A stretch of 64,000 nucleotides of DNA from Streptomyces sp. NBC_00654 (GTDB lineage Bacteria; Actinomycetota; Actinomycetes; Streptomycetales; Streptomycetaceae). Below the pieces are notes generated by a model. The model ran no database searches. It saw only the letters and a program-made list of their open reading frames with translations, and had not been told where the DNA came from. Made by a program: the position numbers and the translations under genes. Below are positions 48,975 through 58,044 of the stretch, one piece after another. The stretch covers positions 62,001-126,000 of the forward strand of contig NZ_JAPEOB010000003.1 of assembly GCF_026341775.1 (NCBI RefSeq). The letters run 5' to 3'. Within the stretch, counting starts at the first letter, position 1. Every line of letters begins with the position of its first letter.

Positions 48975-50119
48975 CGGGAACCTCCGTGGACCGTCAGCAG
49001 CGCCCGCATCCGGGACGCGGCCAGCTCGGGGTCGGGGAACAGGCCCAGCCGGTCGGCCAGTTCGTACGCCTTCGCCAGGTGCGGCAGCGAGCGGGCGGAC
49101 TGCAGACCGCCGACCATCGTGAAGTGTTCCTGGTGGCCCGCGAGCCAGGCGAGGAAGACCACGCCCGTCTTGTAGAAGCGGGTGGGGGTCCGGAACAGAT
49201 GACGCGACAGTTCGACCGTGGGGTCGAGCAGATCCCGGAAGCCCTGGGTGTCGCCGGTGTCCAGCACCCGTACCGCGTGTGCCGCCAGGGGGCCGAGCGG
49301 GTCGAAGATGCCGAGCAGCGCGTGGCTGAAGCCGCGTTCGTCGCCCGCGATCAGCTCCGGGTAGTTGAAGTCGTCGCCGGTGTAGCAGCGGACCCCGCCC
49401 GGGAGGCGGCGGCGGACGTCGATCTCGCGTTCCGCGTCCAGCAGGGACATCTTGATGCCGTCCACCTTGTCCGGGTGCTCGGCGATGACCTTGAGGAACG
49501 TATCGGTCGCGGCGTCGAGATCCGCGCTGCCCCAGTAGCCGGCCAGCGCGGGGTCGAACATCGGGCCGAGCCAGTGCAGGACGACGGGCTCCGAGGCCTG
49601 GCGCAGCAGGTGCGCGTACGTCTCCAGGTAGTCCTCGGGGCCCTTCGCCACCGCCGCGAGAGCGCGGGACGCCATCAGGATGGCCTGGGCCCCGCTCTCC
49701 TCGACCAGGGCGAGCTGCTCCTCGTACGCCGCGCGTACCCCGGCGAGCGTGGCCGGGCCGGCCGGGAGCTGGTCGGTGCCGACGCCGCAGGCGATACGGC
49801 CGCCGACGGCCTTCGCCTCGGCGGCGGAACGGCGGATCAGTTCGGCCGCGCCCGCCCAGTCCAGGCCCATGCCACGCTGAGCGGTGTCCATCGCCTCGGC
49901 GACGCCCAGGCCGTGCGACCACAGGTGGCGGCGGAAGGCGAGGGTGGCGTCCCAGTCGACGGCCGCCGGGTCGTCCGCGCTGACGTCCGCGTAGGGGTCG
50001 GCGACGACATGGGCGGCGGAGAAGACCGTACGGGAGGCGAGCGGGGCCTTGCCCGGGGCCAGGTCCAGCGGGGTGGCGCGGGGTTCGTAGGGGCCCTGCG
50101 GAAGGTGGATGGTGCTCAT
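48971..50119 (-). CDS. DUF993 family protein (dihydrodipicolinate-synthase-like barrel)
   Basis: The 382-residue protein matches the DUF993 family, which is distantly related to dihydrodipicolinate synthase/aldolase barrels. Visible parts are SRTVFSAAHVVADPYADVS, CGVGTDQLP, LHWLGPMFDPALAGYWG and the Lys-containing VDGIKMSLLDAERE, a candidate Schiff-base region. Cluster position suggests an aldolase or lyase step on an oxidised sugar or polyol. It is coupled to the isomerase by a 4-base overlap and follows the MocA gene by about 110 bases. Confidence 0.83.
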   Translation of the reverse strand: MSTIHLPQGPYEPRATPLDLAPGKAPLASRTVFSAAHVVADPYADVSADDPAAVDWDATLAFRRHLWSHGLGVAEAMDTAQRGMGLDWAGAAELIRRSAAEAKAVGGRIACGVGTDQLPAGPATLAGVRAAYEEQLALVEESGAQAILMASRALAAVAKGPEDYLETYAHLLRQASEPVVLHWLGPMFDPALAGYWGSADLDAATDTFLKVIAEHPDKVDGIKMSLLDAEREIDVRRRLPGGVRCYTGDDFNYPELIAGDERGFSHALLGIFDPLGPLAAHAVRVLDTGDTQGFRDLLDPTVELSRHLFRTPTRFYKTGVVFLAWLAGHQEHFTMVGGLQSARSLPHLAKAYELADRLGLFPDPELAASRMRALLTVHGGSR

Positions 50120-50228
50120 GAGGTCAGCTCCGGGTGCGGAGGGCGGGGCGTCGCGGCGCCGGCGCCGGGCCCCGGGTGCGCGGCGTGGGCCGTCGCCGTT
50201 CCGGTCCCCGGACGCACGGTGCCGGGCG

Positions 50229-51380
50229 TCACAGCGTCAGCTCCGGGACGTCGAAGCGGCGGCCCTCCGCCGACGACTTGAGGCCCAGCTCGGCCAGCTG
50301 CACCCCGCGCGCACCGGCCATCAGGTCCCAGGTGTACGGCTCGTCCAGCGCGACATGGCGCAGGAACAGCTCCCACTGGGCCTTGAAGCCGTTGTCGAAG
50401 ACCGCGTTGTCGGGGACTTCCTGCCACTGGTTGCGGAACGGCTCGGTGACCGGGAGGTCCGGGTTCCAGACCGGCTTGGGCGTGGCCGAGCGGTGCTGGA
50501 CGCGGCAGTTGCGGAGTCCGGCGACGGCGGAGCCGTGGGTTCCGTCGACCTGGAACTCGACCAGCTCGTCGCGGTTGACCCGTACCGTCCAGGAGGAGTT
50601 GATCTGTGCCACGGCGCCGCCCGCCAGCTGGAAGATGCCGTACGCGGCGTCGTCGGCGGTCGCGGCGTAGGGCTTGCCCTGCTCGTCCCAGCGCTGCGGG
50701 AGGTGTGTCTGCACATGCGCCTGGACCGTGGTGACCTGGCCGAACAGCTCGTGGAGCACGTACTCCCAGTGCGGGAACATGTCGACGACGATGCCGCCGC
50801 CGTCCTCGGCGCGGTAGTTCCAGGACGGGCGCTGGGCCTCCTGCCAGTCGCCCTCGAACACCCAGTAGCCGAACTCGCCGCGCACGGAGAGGATCTCGCC
50901 GAAGAAGCCGCCGTCGATGAGGCGCTTCAGCTTCAGCAGGCCCGGCAGGAAGATCTTGTCCTGGACGACGCCGTGCTTGATTCCGGCGTCACGGGCCAGC
51001 CGGGCCAGCTCCAGGGCGCCCTCGACGTCCGTGGCGGTGGGCTTCTCGGTGTAGATGTGCTTGCCCGCCGCGATGGCCTTCTTGATCGCGTCGACGCGCG
51101 CGGAGGTGACCTGGGCGTCGAAGTAGATGTCGATGGTGTCGTCGGCGAGCACCGCGTCCAGGTCCGTCGACCACTCGGTCAGACCGTGCTGTGCGGCGAG
51201 CGCCTCCAGCGCGTGGGCCCTCCGGCCGACGAGGACGGGCTCGGGCCACAGCACGTCGCCGTCACCGAGATCGAGGCCGCCCTGCTCGCGGATCGCGAGG
51301 ATCGAGCGCACCAGGTGCTGCCGGTATCCCATGCGACCCGTGACGCCGTTCATGGCGATGCGCACTGTCCTGCGTGTCAC
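50229..51380 (-). CDS. Gfo/Idh/MocA family oxidoreductase
   Basis: The 383-residue protein is an NAD(P)-dependent sugar or polyol oxidoreductase. The N-terminal Rossmann region has VRIAMNGVTGRMG, the family Lys is in HIYTEKPTATDVEGA, and the C-terminal substrate domain contains YWVFEGDWQEAQRPSWNYRA. GTG at 51378-51380 has GGAGGGAA about six bases upstream and was preferred to an internal ATG. It is first in the minus-strand sugar cluster and divergent from a LacI repressor. Inositol or inosose is one candidate substrate, because the iol operon in this window lacks an iolG-type dehydrogenase. Confidence 0.88.
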   Translation of the reverse strand: MTRRTVRIAMNGVTGRMGYRQHLVRSILAIREQGGLDLGDGDVLWPEPVLVGRRAHALEALAAQHGLTEWSTDLDAVLADDTIDIYFDAQVTSARVDAIKKAIAAGKHIYTEKPTATDVEGALELARLARDAGIKHGVVQDKIFLPGLLKLKRLIDGGFFGEILSVRGEFGYWVFEGDWQEAQRPSWNYRAEDGGGIVVDMFPHWEYVLHELFGQVTTVQAHVQTHLPQRWDEQGKPYAATADDAAYGIFQLAGGAVAQINSSWTVRVNRDELVEFQVDGTHGSAVAGLRNCRVQHRSATPKPVWNPDLPVTEPFRNQWQEVPDNAVFDNGFKAQWELFLRHVALDEPYTWDLMAGARGVQLAELGLKSSAEGRRFDVPELTL

Positions 51381-51402
51381 GAAGTTCCCTCCATACAGCC
51401 GT

Positions 51403-51416
51403 AGCAAGCGCTTTCT
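51403..51416. promoter_or_regulatory. LacI-type operator
   Basis: AGCAAGCGCTTTCT is an imperfect palindrome centred on AAGCGCTT, the form bound by many LacI/GalR repressors. It lies between the divergent MocA and LacI genes, 23 bases from the MocA start, so binding would block that promoter and possibly autoregulate the repressor. Confidence 0.6.
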
Positions 51417-51512
51417 ATCGGGGATGACGCTAGCCTGCCGACAGCGGCCCGGACAAGAGGGGGCGCCCCCGGAACTCCTCGGTAACCCCCCGCGACCTCT
51501 CGGAGGACAGTG

Positions 51513-52577
51513 ATGACAGTCACCCTGGCGGACGTGGCGGCCCGCGCCCGGGTGTCCCCGGCCACCGTCTCGCGCGTGCTCAACGGCAACTACCCGGTGG
51601 CCGCGTCGACGCGGGAGCGGGTCCTGCGTGCCGTGGACGAGCTGGACTACGTGCTCAACGGACCGGCCAGCTCGCTCGCCGCCGCCACCTCGGACCTGGT
51701 CGGCATCCTGGTCAACGACATCGCGGACCCGTTCTTCGGGATCATGGCGGGGGCCACGCAGACCGAGATCGGCGGCCCCGGTGACGGCTCGGGCCGGGCG
51801 GGCGGCGAGAAGCTGGCCGTCGTCTGCAACACCGGTGGCTCCCCGGAGCGCGAACTCACCTACCTCACCCTCCTCCAGCGCCAGCGGGCCGCCGCCGTCA
51901 TCCTCACCGGCGGCGCACTGGAGAGCCCCGCGCACCAGGCCGCGATGTCCGCGAAGCTGGCGAAACTCGCCGACGCGGGCACCCGGATCGTGTTCTGCGG
52001 GCGGCCCCCGCTGCCGGACAGCGACGCGGTGATGGCCGCGCTCGCCTTCGACAACCGGGGCGGCGGGCGGCGGCTGACCGAGCACCTGCTCTCGCTCGGC
52101 CACCGGCGGATCGGCTATGTGGCGGGCCCCCTGGAGCGGACCACCACCCGCCACCGGCTGGAGGGCCACCGGGACGCGATGCGTGAGGCGGGGCTGGCGG
52201 GCGACGAGGACCGGCTCACCGTCCACGGCCCGTACGACCGGCGCTCCGGCTACGAGGCCACCCTCGAACTCCTGCGCCGCGAACCGGAGGTGACGGCGAT
52301 CGTCGCCGCCAACGACACGGTGGCACTGGGTGCGGGGGCGGCGGTACGCCACCTCGGCCGGCGCATTCCCGAGGACATCTCGGTGGCGGGCTTCGACGAC
52401 CTGCCGTTCTCGGTGGACGCCGCACCGGCGCTGACGACCGTACGGCTGCCGCTGTTCGAGGCGGGCGCCCGCGCGGGGCGGCTGGCGATGGGCAAGGAGA
52501 CCCCGCCGCCCGGCGGCGTCGCGACGATCGCGGCCGAGCTGATGGTACGGGGATCGACGGCGCCGCCCCGGGCGTGA
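51513..52577 (+). CDS. LacI family transcriptional regulator
   Basis: The protein of about 354 residues begins with a LacI helix-turn-helix and hinge (VTLADVAARARVSPATVSRV, then NGNYPVAASTRERVL) followed by a periplasmic-binding-like effector domain (GILVNDIADPFFGIM, TAIVAANDTVALG, ISVAGFDDLPF). It should repress the divergent sugar cluster until its sugar ligand appears. A Gly-rich insert near residues 87-97 is not usual. GGAGG (51502-51506) supports ATG 51513 over the GTG at 51510. Confidence 0.92.
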   Translation: MTVTLADVAARARVSPATVSRVLNGNYPVAASTRERVLRAVDELDYVLNGPASSLAAATSDLVGILVNDIADPFFGIMAGATQTEIGGPGDGSGRAGGEKLAVVCNTGGSPERELTYLTLLQRQRAAAVILTGGALESPAHQAAMSAKLAKLADAGTRIVFCGRPPLPDSDAVMAALAFDNRGGGRRLTEHLLSLGHRRIGYVAGPLERTTTRHRLEGHRDAMREAGLAGDEDRLTVHGPYDRRSGYEATLELLRREPEVTAIVAANDTVALGAGAAVRHLGRRIPEDISVAGFDDLPFSVDAAPALTTVRLPLFEAGARAGRLAMGKETPPPGGVATIAAELMVRGSTAPPRA

Positions 52578-52606
52578 GCCCCGCAGCAGTCCTGCCGCCG
52601 CGCGCC

Positions 52607-52681
52607 CGTACAGCCCTGCCGTCACGCCCCCCGTACAGCCCTGCCGTCACACCCCCGGTACGGCCTTGCCGTCACCCGCCC
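52607..52681. repeat. 25-bp direct repeats, three copies plus a degenerate one
   Basis: Copies at 52607, 52632 and 52657 share a CNGTACNGCCNTGCCGTCAC core; a degenerate copy precedes them from about 52582. They follow the LacI stop codon and precede the isomerase gene. The spacing equals that of the repeats at 47899 but the sequence differs. Confidence 0.5.
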
Positions 52682-52810
52682 GGACGCGGGTGCGGGCGTC
52701 GGCCTCCCGGGCGGGGGTAGGCGTACGTCGCACCCCGGGCCGATGATGTGGGCGTCGCCGCTCGCGTCGCCCGGGGCGGTGGCACGTACCGATGTGGAAG
52801 GAACACGCAC

Positions 52811-53605
52811 GTGAAGCTCGCTTTCTCGACCCTCGGAGTGCCGGGGATGCCGATAGCCGAGGTCGTCCGGCTGGCCAACGAGCACGGGTACCGGGGGGTG
52901 GAGCTGCGCACCCACCCGGAGGAGCCGGTGCACCCGGGGCTCTCGCTGCTCGAACGCGCCGATGTGGTCGAGCAGTTCACGGCGGGCGGGGTCGAGATCC
53001 TGACCCTGGCCGGTTATGTACGGGTGGCGGCGGAAGGGGACGACGAGCCCGTTCTGGCCGAACTGGCCGAACTGCTGAAGCTCGCCCGCGACCTGGGCGC
53101 GAAGAACGTCCGCGTCTTCCCGGGCGGCGGCGACCAGGACCCCGGCGTCGCCGACGCGACCGCCGCCCGCAGGCTCGGCGCCGCGGCCCCGGCCGCCGCC
53201 GACATGGGCGTGCGCATCCTGCTGGAGACCCATGACTCGCACCGGGCGGGCGCCGCCGTGGCCCGGGTCGCCGGTACGGTCGGACACCCGCAGGTCGGTG
53301 CGCTCTGGGACATCATGCACACCTGGCTGGCGGGCGAGGAGCCGGCCGCGAGCCATGCGGTGCTGGCCCCGCACCTGGGCTACGTGCAGGTGAAGGACAT
53401 CGCGTCGGCCGAGGACATCGCGCCGATCGGCCTGGGGGCCGGGGTGCTGCCGCTGGGCGCCTGCCTGGACACGCTGGACCCGGACAGCTGGGTGTGCTGG
53501 GAGTACGAGAAGCGCTGGCACCCCGACGCGCCGGAGCTGGCCGGGCTGCTGAGCGCGGGGCGCGAGCACCTGCTGAGGCTCGGGGCCCCGAAGCAGCAGC
53601 GGTAG
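52811..53605 (+). CDS. TIM-barrel sugar phosphate isomerase/epimerase
   Basis: The 264-residue protein has the xylose-isomerase-like barrel: KLAFSTLGVPGMPIAEVV, then GVELRTHPEEPVHPG, LLETHDSHRAGAA, GALWDIMHTWLAGEEP, and YVQVKDIASAEDI with metal-ligand Glu, Asp and His. The GTG start at 52811 has GGAAGGA (52796-52802) upstream. It is separate from but near the LacI-controlled cluster, so it may act on a related sugar. The gene ends just before a long tandem-repeat array. Confidence 0.85.
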   Translation: MKLAFSTLGVPGMPIAEVVRLANEHGYRGVELRTHPEEPVHPGLSLLERADVVEQFTAGGVEILTLAGYVRVAAEGDDEPVLAELAELLKLARDLGAKNVRVFPGGGDQDPGVADATAARRLGAAAPAAADMGVRILLETHDSHRAGAAVARVAGTVGHPQVGALWDIMHTWLAGEEPAASHAVLAPHLGYVQVKDIASAEDIAPIGLGAGVLPLGACLDTLDPDSWVCWEYEKRWHPDAPELAGLLSAGREHLLRLGAPKQQR

Positions 53606-53640
53606 CGGTAGCGCGGTGGTGGCGGGGCGGCGGGCCCGGG

Positions 53641-53881
53641 GGCGTACGGGCGTGGGGCCCGGTGCGTACGGGCCGTGGGCCCGGTGCGTACGGGCCGTGG
53701 GCCCGGTGCGTACGGGCCGTGGGCCCGGTGCGTACGGGCCGTGGGCCCGGTGCGTACGGGCCGTGGGCCCGGTGCGTACGGGCCGTGGGCCCGGTGCGTA
53801 CGGGCCGTGGGCCCGGTGCGTACGGGCCGTGGGCCCGGTGCGTACGGGCCGTGGGCCCGGTGCGTACGGGCCGTGGGCCCG
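53641..53881. repeat. 22-bp tandem array, ten identical copies plus one degenerate
   Basis: The unit starting GTGCGTACGGG and ending CCGTGGGCCCG repeats head to tail ten times without a mismatch from 53662 to 53881; a 21-base degenerate copy precedes it. Each unit contains the palindromes CGTACG and GGGCCC. It lies between the convergent ends of the isomerase and EamA genes. There are no spacers, so it is not a CRISPR array. Confidence 0.95.
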
Positions 53882-53896
53882 GCGCTCAGCCGCCCG

Positions 53897-54847
53897 TCAC
53901 CGTCCGCACGGGAGCGGCTCCGTCGGGGCGGGCGGCGACTGCTCGGCACCCTCCACCGGAGCAGCACCCTCCACCGCCGTGGCCCGGGGGCCGCGCGGCC
54001 GCGAGGACGAGGTGAGCGCCACCCCGCCGACCAGCAGGGCCGCCGCACACCAGCGCAGCGGGCCGACCGGCTCATCGAGCAGCAGCGCGGCCGAGGTCAT
54101 CCCGAAGACCGGCACGAGCAGGGTGAACGGGGCCACCGACGAGGCCGGGTGCCTGCTGAGCAGGAAGCTCCAGGTGCCGAAGCCGAACACCGTGGTGATC
54201 CAGGCGACGTAGAGGATGATCCCGGCACCGCTCCAGTCGAGCGCGGCCAGCGCCTCGGCGTCGCGGTCCCAGCCCTCGAAGAGCAGGGACAGGCCGAGGA
54301 GCGGGAGCACGGGGACGGTCGAGACCCACACCATGAAGTTGAGGGAGTCGGGCGGGGAGGCCTTACGGGTCAGCACGTTCGACACGCCCCAGCAGGCGGC
54401 GGCCGCGATCACGAGGACGAAGGCGAGCACCGGCCCGCCCGCGCCCTCGTCGACCGCCGCCACCCCGATGCCCGCGAGGGCGACACCCATCCCCCACACC
54501 TTGGTCCTTCCCGGCCGTTCACCGAGGGCGAGCGCCGCGAACAGGGCCGTGAAGACCGCCTGGACCTGGAGGACGAGGGAGGAGAGCCCGGCGGGCATCC
54601 CCCGGTCCATGCCGATGAAGAGCAGGCCGAACTTGCCCACTCCGAGTACGAGCCCGACCCCCACGATCCACTTCCAGGCGACCCTGGGCCGGCCGACGAG
54701 GAAGACCGCCGGGAGTGCCGCCACCAGGAAGCGCAGCGCGGAGAAGAGCAGCGGCGGAAAGTGGTCGAGGCCGATCTCGATGACGACGAAGTTCACCCCC
54801 CAGACTGCGGCGACGAGCGAGGCCAGGGCGATGTGGAGGGGACGCAT
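53897..54847 (-). CDS. EamA family (DMT) transporter
   Basis: The 316-residue protein has about ten hydrophobic segments in two EamA halves: LHIALASLVAAVWGVNFVVI at the start, FSALRFLVAALPAVFLVGRP, and in the second half VIAAAACWGVSNVLTRKASP. Such transporters export amino acids or metabolites. The gene diverges from a LysR regulator, 107 bases apart, suggesting control by it. The C-terminal tail (RPRGPRATAVEGAAPVEGA) is hydrophilic and borders the tandem-repeat array. The ATG is at 54845-54847. Confidence 0.88.
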   Translation of the reverse strand: MRPLHIALASLVAAVWGVNFVVIEIGLDHFPPLLFSALRFLVAALPAVFLVGRPRVAWKWIVGVGLVLGVGKFGLLFIGMDRGMPAGLSSLVLQVQAVFTALFAALALGERPGRTKVWGMGVALAGIGVAAVDEGAGGPVLAFVLVIAAAACWGVSNVLTRKASPPDSLNFMVWVSTVPVLPLLGLSLLFEGWDRDAEALAALDWSGAGIILYVAWITTVFGFGTWSFLLSRHPASSVAPFTLLVPVFGMTSAALLLDEPVGPLRWCAAALLVGGVALTSSSRPRGPRATAVEGAAPVEGAEQSPPAPTEPLPCGR

Positions 54848-54874
54848 GGACCGAGCATCGGCCGTGAGGACCCT

Positions 54875-54920
54875 TTAGCACCAGCACGGATTTCTTCATG
54901 GTGGAATTGAGCATCGCTAA
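54875..54920. promoter_or_regulatory. divergent EamA/LysR spacer with a TTAGC/GCTAA dyad
   Basis: TTAGC (54875-54879) and GCTAA (54916-54920) are inverted and about 36 bases apart. They lie in the relatively AT-rich middle of the spacer between the EamA and LysR genes, where a LysR tetramer would be expected to bind. Confidence 0.35.
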
Positions 54921-54954
54921 TGATTCCCGGACCCCCTTTCCCTGTGAGGCCACG

Positions 54955-55887
54955 GTGCTCGACCTGTCCCGGCTGCGCGCGCTGCACGCCGTCTCCGTCC
55001 ACGGTTCCGTCGCGGGAGCAGCCGCCGCACTCGGCTACACCCCCTCGGCGGTCTCGCAGCAGATCACCAAACTGGAGCGGGAGACCCGGACCACCCTGCT
55101 CGAACGGCGCGGGCGCGGCGTCTCGCTCACCGAGGAGGCCCTCCATCTGGTCACCGCCGCCCAGCAGTTGCTCGCGATCATGGAGCGGACCGAGACGACC
55201 CTGGAGGAGCGCAGGGGGCTGCCGACGGGCCGGCTGTCCATCGGCGCGTTCGCCTCGGCGGCGCGGGGGCTGCTGCCGGGGGTGCTGGCGGAGCTGGACC
55301 GGGACCACGCGGCGCTGGAGGCCCGGATGACCGAGGTCGACCCGCATCTGTCGGTCGACCTGGTGGCCAACGGCGTCCTCGATCTGGCGGTCGCCCACGA
55401 CTGGGACATCGCCCCGCTGCCCGCCCCGGAGGGGGTGGCCCAGGCCGTCATCGGGGACGACCGGTGCGATCTCCTGGTGCCCGAGGGGCACGCCCTCGCC
55501 GGGCGGGAGGCGGTGCGGCGGGAGGAGCTGGCGAAGGAGCGGTGGGTGTGCCAGCCGCCGGGCACGGTGTGCCACGACTGGCTCGTACGGACGCTGCGGG
55601 CGGCGGGCTGCGAGCCGGACATCCGGCACCGGGCGGAGGAGAACCACACCCAGCTCGCGCTGGTCGCCGCCGGGCTCGGGGTCGCGATGATTCCCCGGCT
55701 GGGACGGGGGCCGCTGCCCGCCGGGGTGGTGGCCGTGCGACTCGACCCCGTACCGGTCCGGAGGCTGTACGCGCTGTGGCGTACGGAGGCGGCCCGGCGG
55801 CCGGCGATCACGGCCGCGGTGTCGGCGCTCCAGGCGCACGGGGTGGCGGCGGGACTGGTCCGAGCCCCCGCGTGTGCTCGCACGTGA
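54955..55887 (+). CDS. LysR family transcriptional regulator
   Basis: The 310-residue protein has a LysR winged helix (LSRLRALHAVSVHGSVAGAA, then YTPSAVSQQITKLERET) and an effector domain (GRLSIGAFASAARGLLPG). It diverges from the EamA transporter, the usual arrangement for a regulator and its exporter gene. GTG at 54955 gives VLDLSRLRAL, the family-like start; an earlier GTG at 54898 would add 19 residues with no such match. The ligand is unknown. Confidence 0.9.
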   Translation: MLDLSRLRALHAVSVHGSVAGAAAALGYTPSAVSQQITKLERETRTTLLERRGRGVSLTEEALHLVTAAQQLLAIMERTETTLEERRGLPTGRLSIGAFASAARGLLPGVLAELDRDHAALEARMTEVDPHLSVDLVANGVLDLAVAHDWDIAPLPAPEGVAQAVIGDDRCDLLVPEGHALAGREAVRREELAKERWVCQPPGTVCHDWLVRTLRAAGCEPDIRHRAEENHTQLALVAAGLGVAMIPRLGRGPLPAGVVAVRLDPVPVRRLYALWRTEAARRPAITAAVSALQAHGVAAGLVRAPACART

Positions 55888-56010
55888 CGGTTTGACCCCC
55901 AATCGTCGCCCCCCGCGGAAGATCGCCGGGCGGGCCCCCTTGACCGGTAGTTACTTTCCATATATCCGTACCTTCTTGGAAGTTTCTTTCAGTCCCAGGA
56001 AGGAGCCCAC

Positions 56011-57843
56011 GTGCACCACCGCACCTCCCGACGCACCCTTCTCACCGCTACCGCGGCCACCGCCGCCGCTGCTGCCACCGGCGCCGTCACCGTTGCCGTA
56101 CCGGCCGCCGCGCAGCCCGCGAGTGCCTCCACCGACAGCCGGCTCAAGCGGCTCATCAGCCGGATGAGCCTGGAGGAGAAGGTCGGCCAGCTCTTCGTGA
56201 TGCGGGTGTACGGGCACTCCGCCACCGAGCCCGATCAGGCGGACATCGACGCGAACCTCAAGGAGATCGGGGTCCGGACCGCCGCCGAACTGATCGCCAA
56301 GTACCACGTCGGCGGCATCATCTACTTCGTCTGGGCCCACAACACCCGCGACCCGCACCAGATCGCCGAACTCTCCAACGGCATCCAGCGCGCAGGACTC
56401 GCCGGGCCCAACTCCGTACCCCTCCTGGTCTCCACCGACCAGGAGCACGGCATCGTCTGCCGCGTCGGCGAACCCGCCACGCTGCTGCCGGGCGCGATGG
56501 CGCTCGGCGCGGGCGGCTCGCACGCCGACACCCGCCGGGCGGCCCGGATCGCGGGCGACGAGCTGGCCGCCCTGGGCATCGTGCAGAACTACGCGCCGAA
56601 CGCCGATGTGAACGTCAACCCGGCCAACCCGGTGATCGGCGTCCGCTCCTTCGGCTCGGACCCGCAGTCGGTGGCCGGGATGGCCGTGGCGCAGGTGAAG
56701 GGCTACCAGGGCGCCGGAATCGCCGCCACGGCCAAGCACTTCCCCGGCCACGGCGACACCAGCACCGACAGCCACAGCGGTCTGCCGGTCATCCAGCACA
56801 CCCGGGAACAGTGGGCCGAACTGGACGCCCCGCCCTTCCGGGCCGCGATCGCCGCGGGCATCGACTCGATCATGACCGCGCACATCGTGGTCCCCGCGCT
56901 CGACCCGGCGGAGGACCCCGCGACACTGTCCCGGCCCATCCTCACCGGCGTACTGCGCGAGGAACTGGGCTACGACGGGGTCGTGGTCACCGACGCGCTC
57001 GACATGAAGGGTGTACGGGAGAAGTACGGCGACGACCGCGTCCCGGTCCTCGCGCTCCTGGCGGGCGTCGACCAGTTGCTGAACCCGCCGAACCTCGACG
57101 TGGCCTGGAACGCCGTTCTGGCGGCCGTCAGGAACGGGGAGATCAGCGAGGCCCGGATCGAGGAATCGATCCTGCGCATCCTGCGGCTGAAGACGAAACT
57201 GGGCCTGTTCCGCGACCCGTTCGTCAGCCGCCGGGGCGTCGACCGCACGGTCGGCACCCGGGCGCACCTGGCCGCCGCCGACCGGATCGCCGAGCGCACG
57301 ACCACGCTGCTCACCAACCCCGGCTCGCTGCTGCCGCTCTCGCGCCGCTCCCACCGCAGGCTCCTCGTGGTCGGCGCCGACCCGGCCTCACCCTCCGGTA
57401 CGACCGGCCCGCCGACCACCACACTCGCCGGGGCCTTCGGCGAGCTGGGGTACGCGGCGACCGCCCTGTCCACCGGCACGGCCCCCGACGCGGCGAGGAT
57501 CGCCGAGGCGGTGGCCGCCGCGCGGGGCAAGGACGCGGTGATCGTGGGGACGTACAACGTCTCGGCGACCAGCAGCCAACTCGCCCTGGTCAAGGCCCTC
57601 GTGGCGACCGGAGTGCCGGTGGTCACCGTCGCGGTCCGCAACCCGTACGACATCGCCCACCTGGGCGGTACGGGTATCGCCGCGAGTCTGGCCGCGTATT
57701 CCTGGACCGATGTCGAACTGCGGGCGGCGGCCCGGGTGATCGCGGGCCGCGCCGAACCGGAGGGCAGGCTCCCGGTCCCGGTGCAGCGTGCGGACGACCC
57801 GGCGAAGGTGCTGTACCCGGTCGGATACGGGCTGTCGTACTAG
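56011..57843 (+). CDS. exported glycoside hydrolase family 3 protein, NagZ-like beta-N-acetylhexosaminidase
   Basis: The 610-residue protein begins with a twin-arginine-type signal (RTSRRTLLTATAA, then an Ala-rich core to about residue 35). The GH3 domain has SLEEKVGQLFVMR, then the NagZ-type catalytic His in KHFPGHGDTSTDSH near residue 242 and the nucleophile Asp in TDALDMKGV near 327. The KHFPGHG motif with its Asp/His pair is specific to N-acetylglucosaminidases, so it should release GlcNAc from chito- or muropeptide oligomers outside the cell. A C-terminal GH3 domain follows. The GTG at 56011 has AGGAAGGAG (55997-56005). Confidence 0.9.
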   Translation: MHHRTSRRTLLTATAATAAAAATGAVTVAVPAAAQPASASTDSRLKRLISRMSLEEKVGQLFVMRVYGHSATEPDQADIDANLKEIGVRTAAELIAKYHVGGIIYFVWAHNTRDPHQIAELSNGIQRAGLAGPNSVPLLVSTDQEHGIVCRVGEPATLLPGAMALGAGGSHADTRRAARIAGDELAALGIVQNYAPNADVNVNPANPVIGVRSFGSDPQSVAGMAVAQVKGYQGAGIAATAKHFPGHGDTSTDSHSGLPVIQHTREQWAELDAPPFRAAIAAGIDSIMTAHIVVPALDPAEDPATLSRPILTGVLREELGYDGVVVTDALDMKGVREKYGDDRVPVLALLAGVDQLLNPPNLDVAWNAVLAAVRNGEISEARIEESILRILRLKTKLGLFRDPFVSRRGVDRTVGTRAHLAAADRIAERTTTLLTNPGSLLPLSRRSHRRLLVVGADPASPSGTTGPPTTTLAGAFGELGYAATALSTGTAPDAARIAEAVAAARGKDAVIVGTYNVSATSSQLALVKALVATGVPVVTVAVRNPYDIAHLGGTGIAASLAAYSWTDVELRAAARVIAGRAEPEGRLPVPVQRADDPAKVLYPVGYGLSY

Positions 57844-58044
57844 AGGCTGCCCGGAATCCCTCGCGGACGGGGCGCCGGCCGCCTCCGCGCGACCCGTGCG
57901 CGACCGCCGCACCACCACGTACCCCCGCGCGCCACCGCACACCGCCCCGGCCGGGGTGCGGTGCCCCGGGCACCCGGCGTGTTTCCGCTCCGGCGGACCA
58001 CGCCGGGTGTACGTCTTGACGACGGACGTATCGGGGGTATTCAC

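Noticed and set aside
53662..53881. The 22-bp array as a CRISPR
   Set aside because: Copies are contiguous with no spacers, and no cas genes are present.
53616..54212. A + strand frame encoding a repetitive Gly/Pro/Arg protein over the 22-bp array
   Set aside because: The periodic peptide only reflects the DNA repeat and its end is antisense to the EamA gene.
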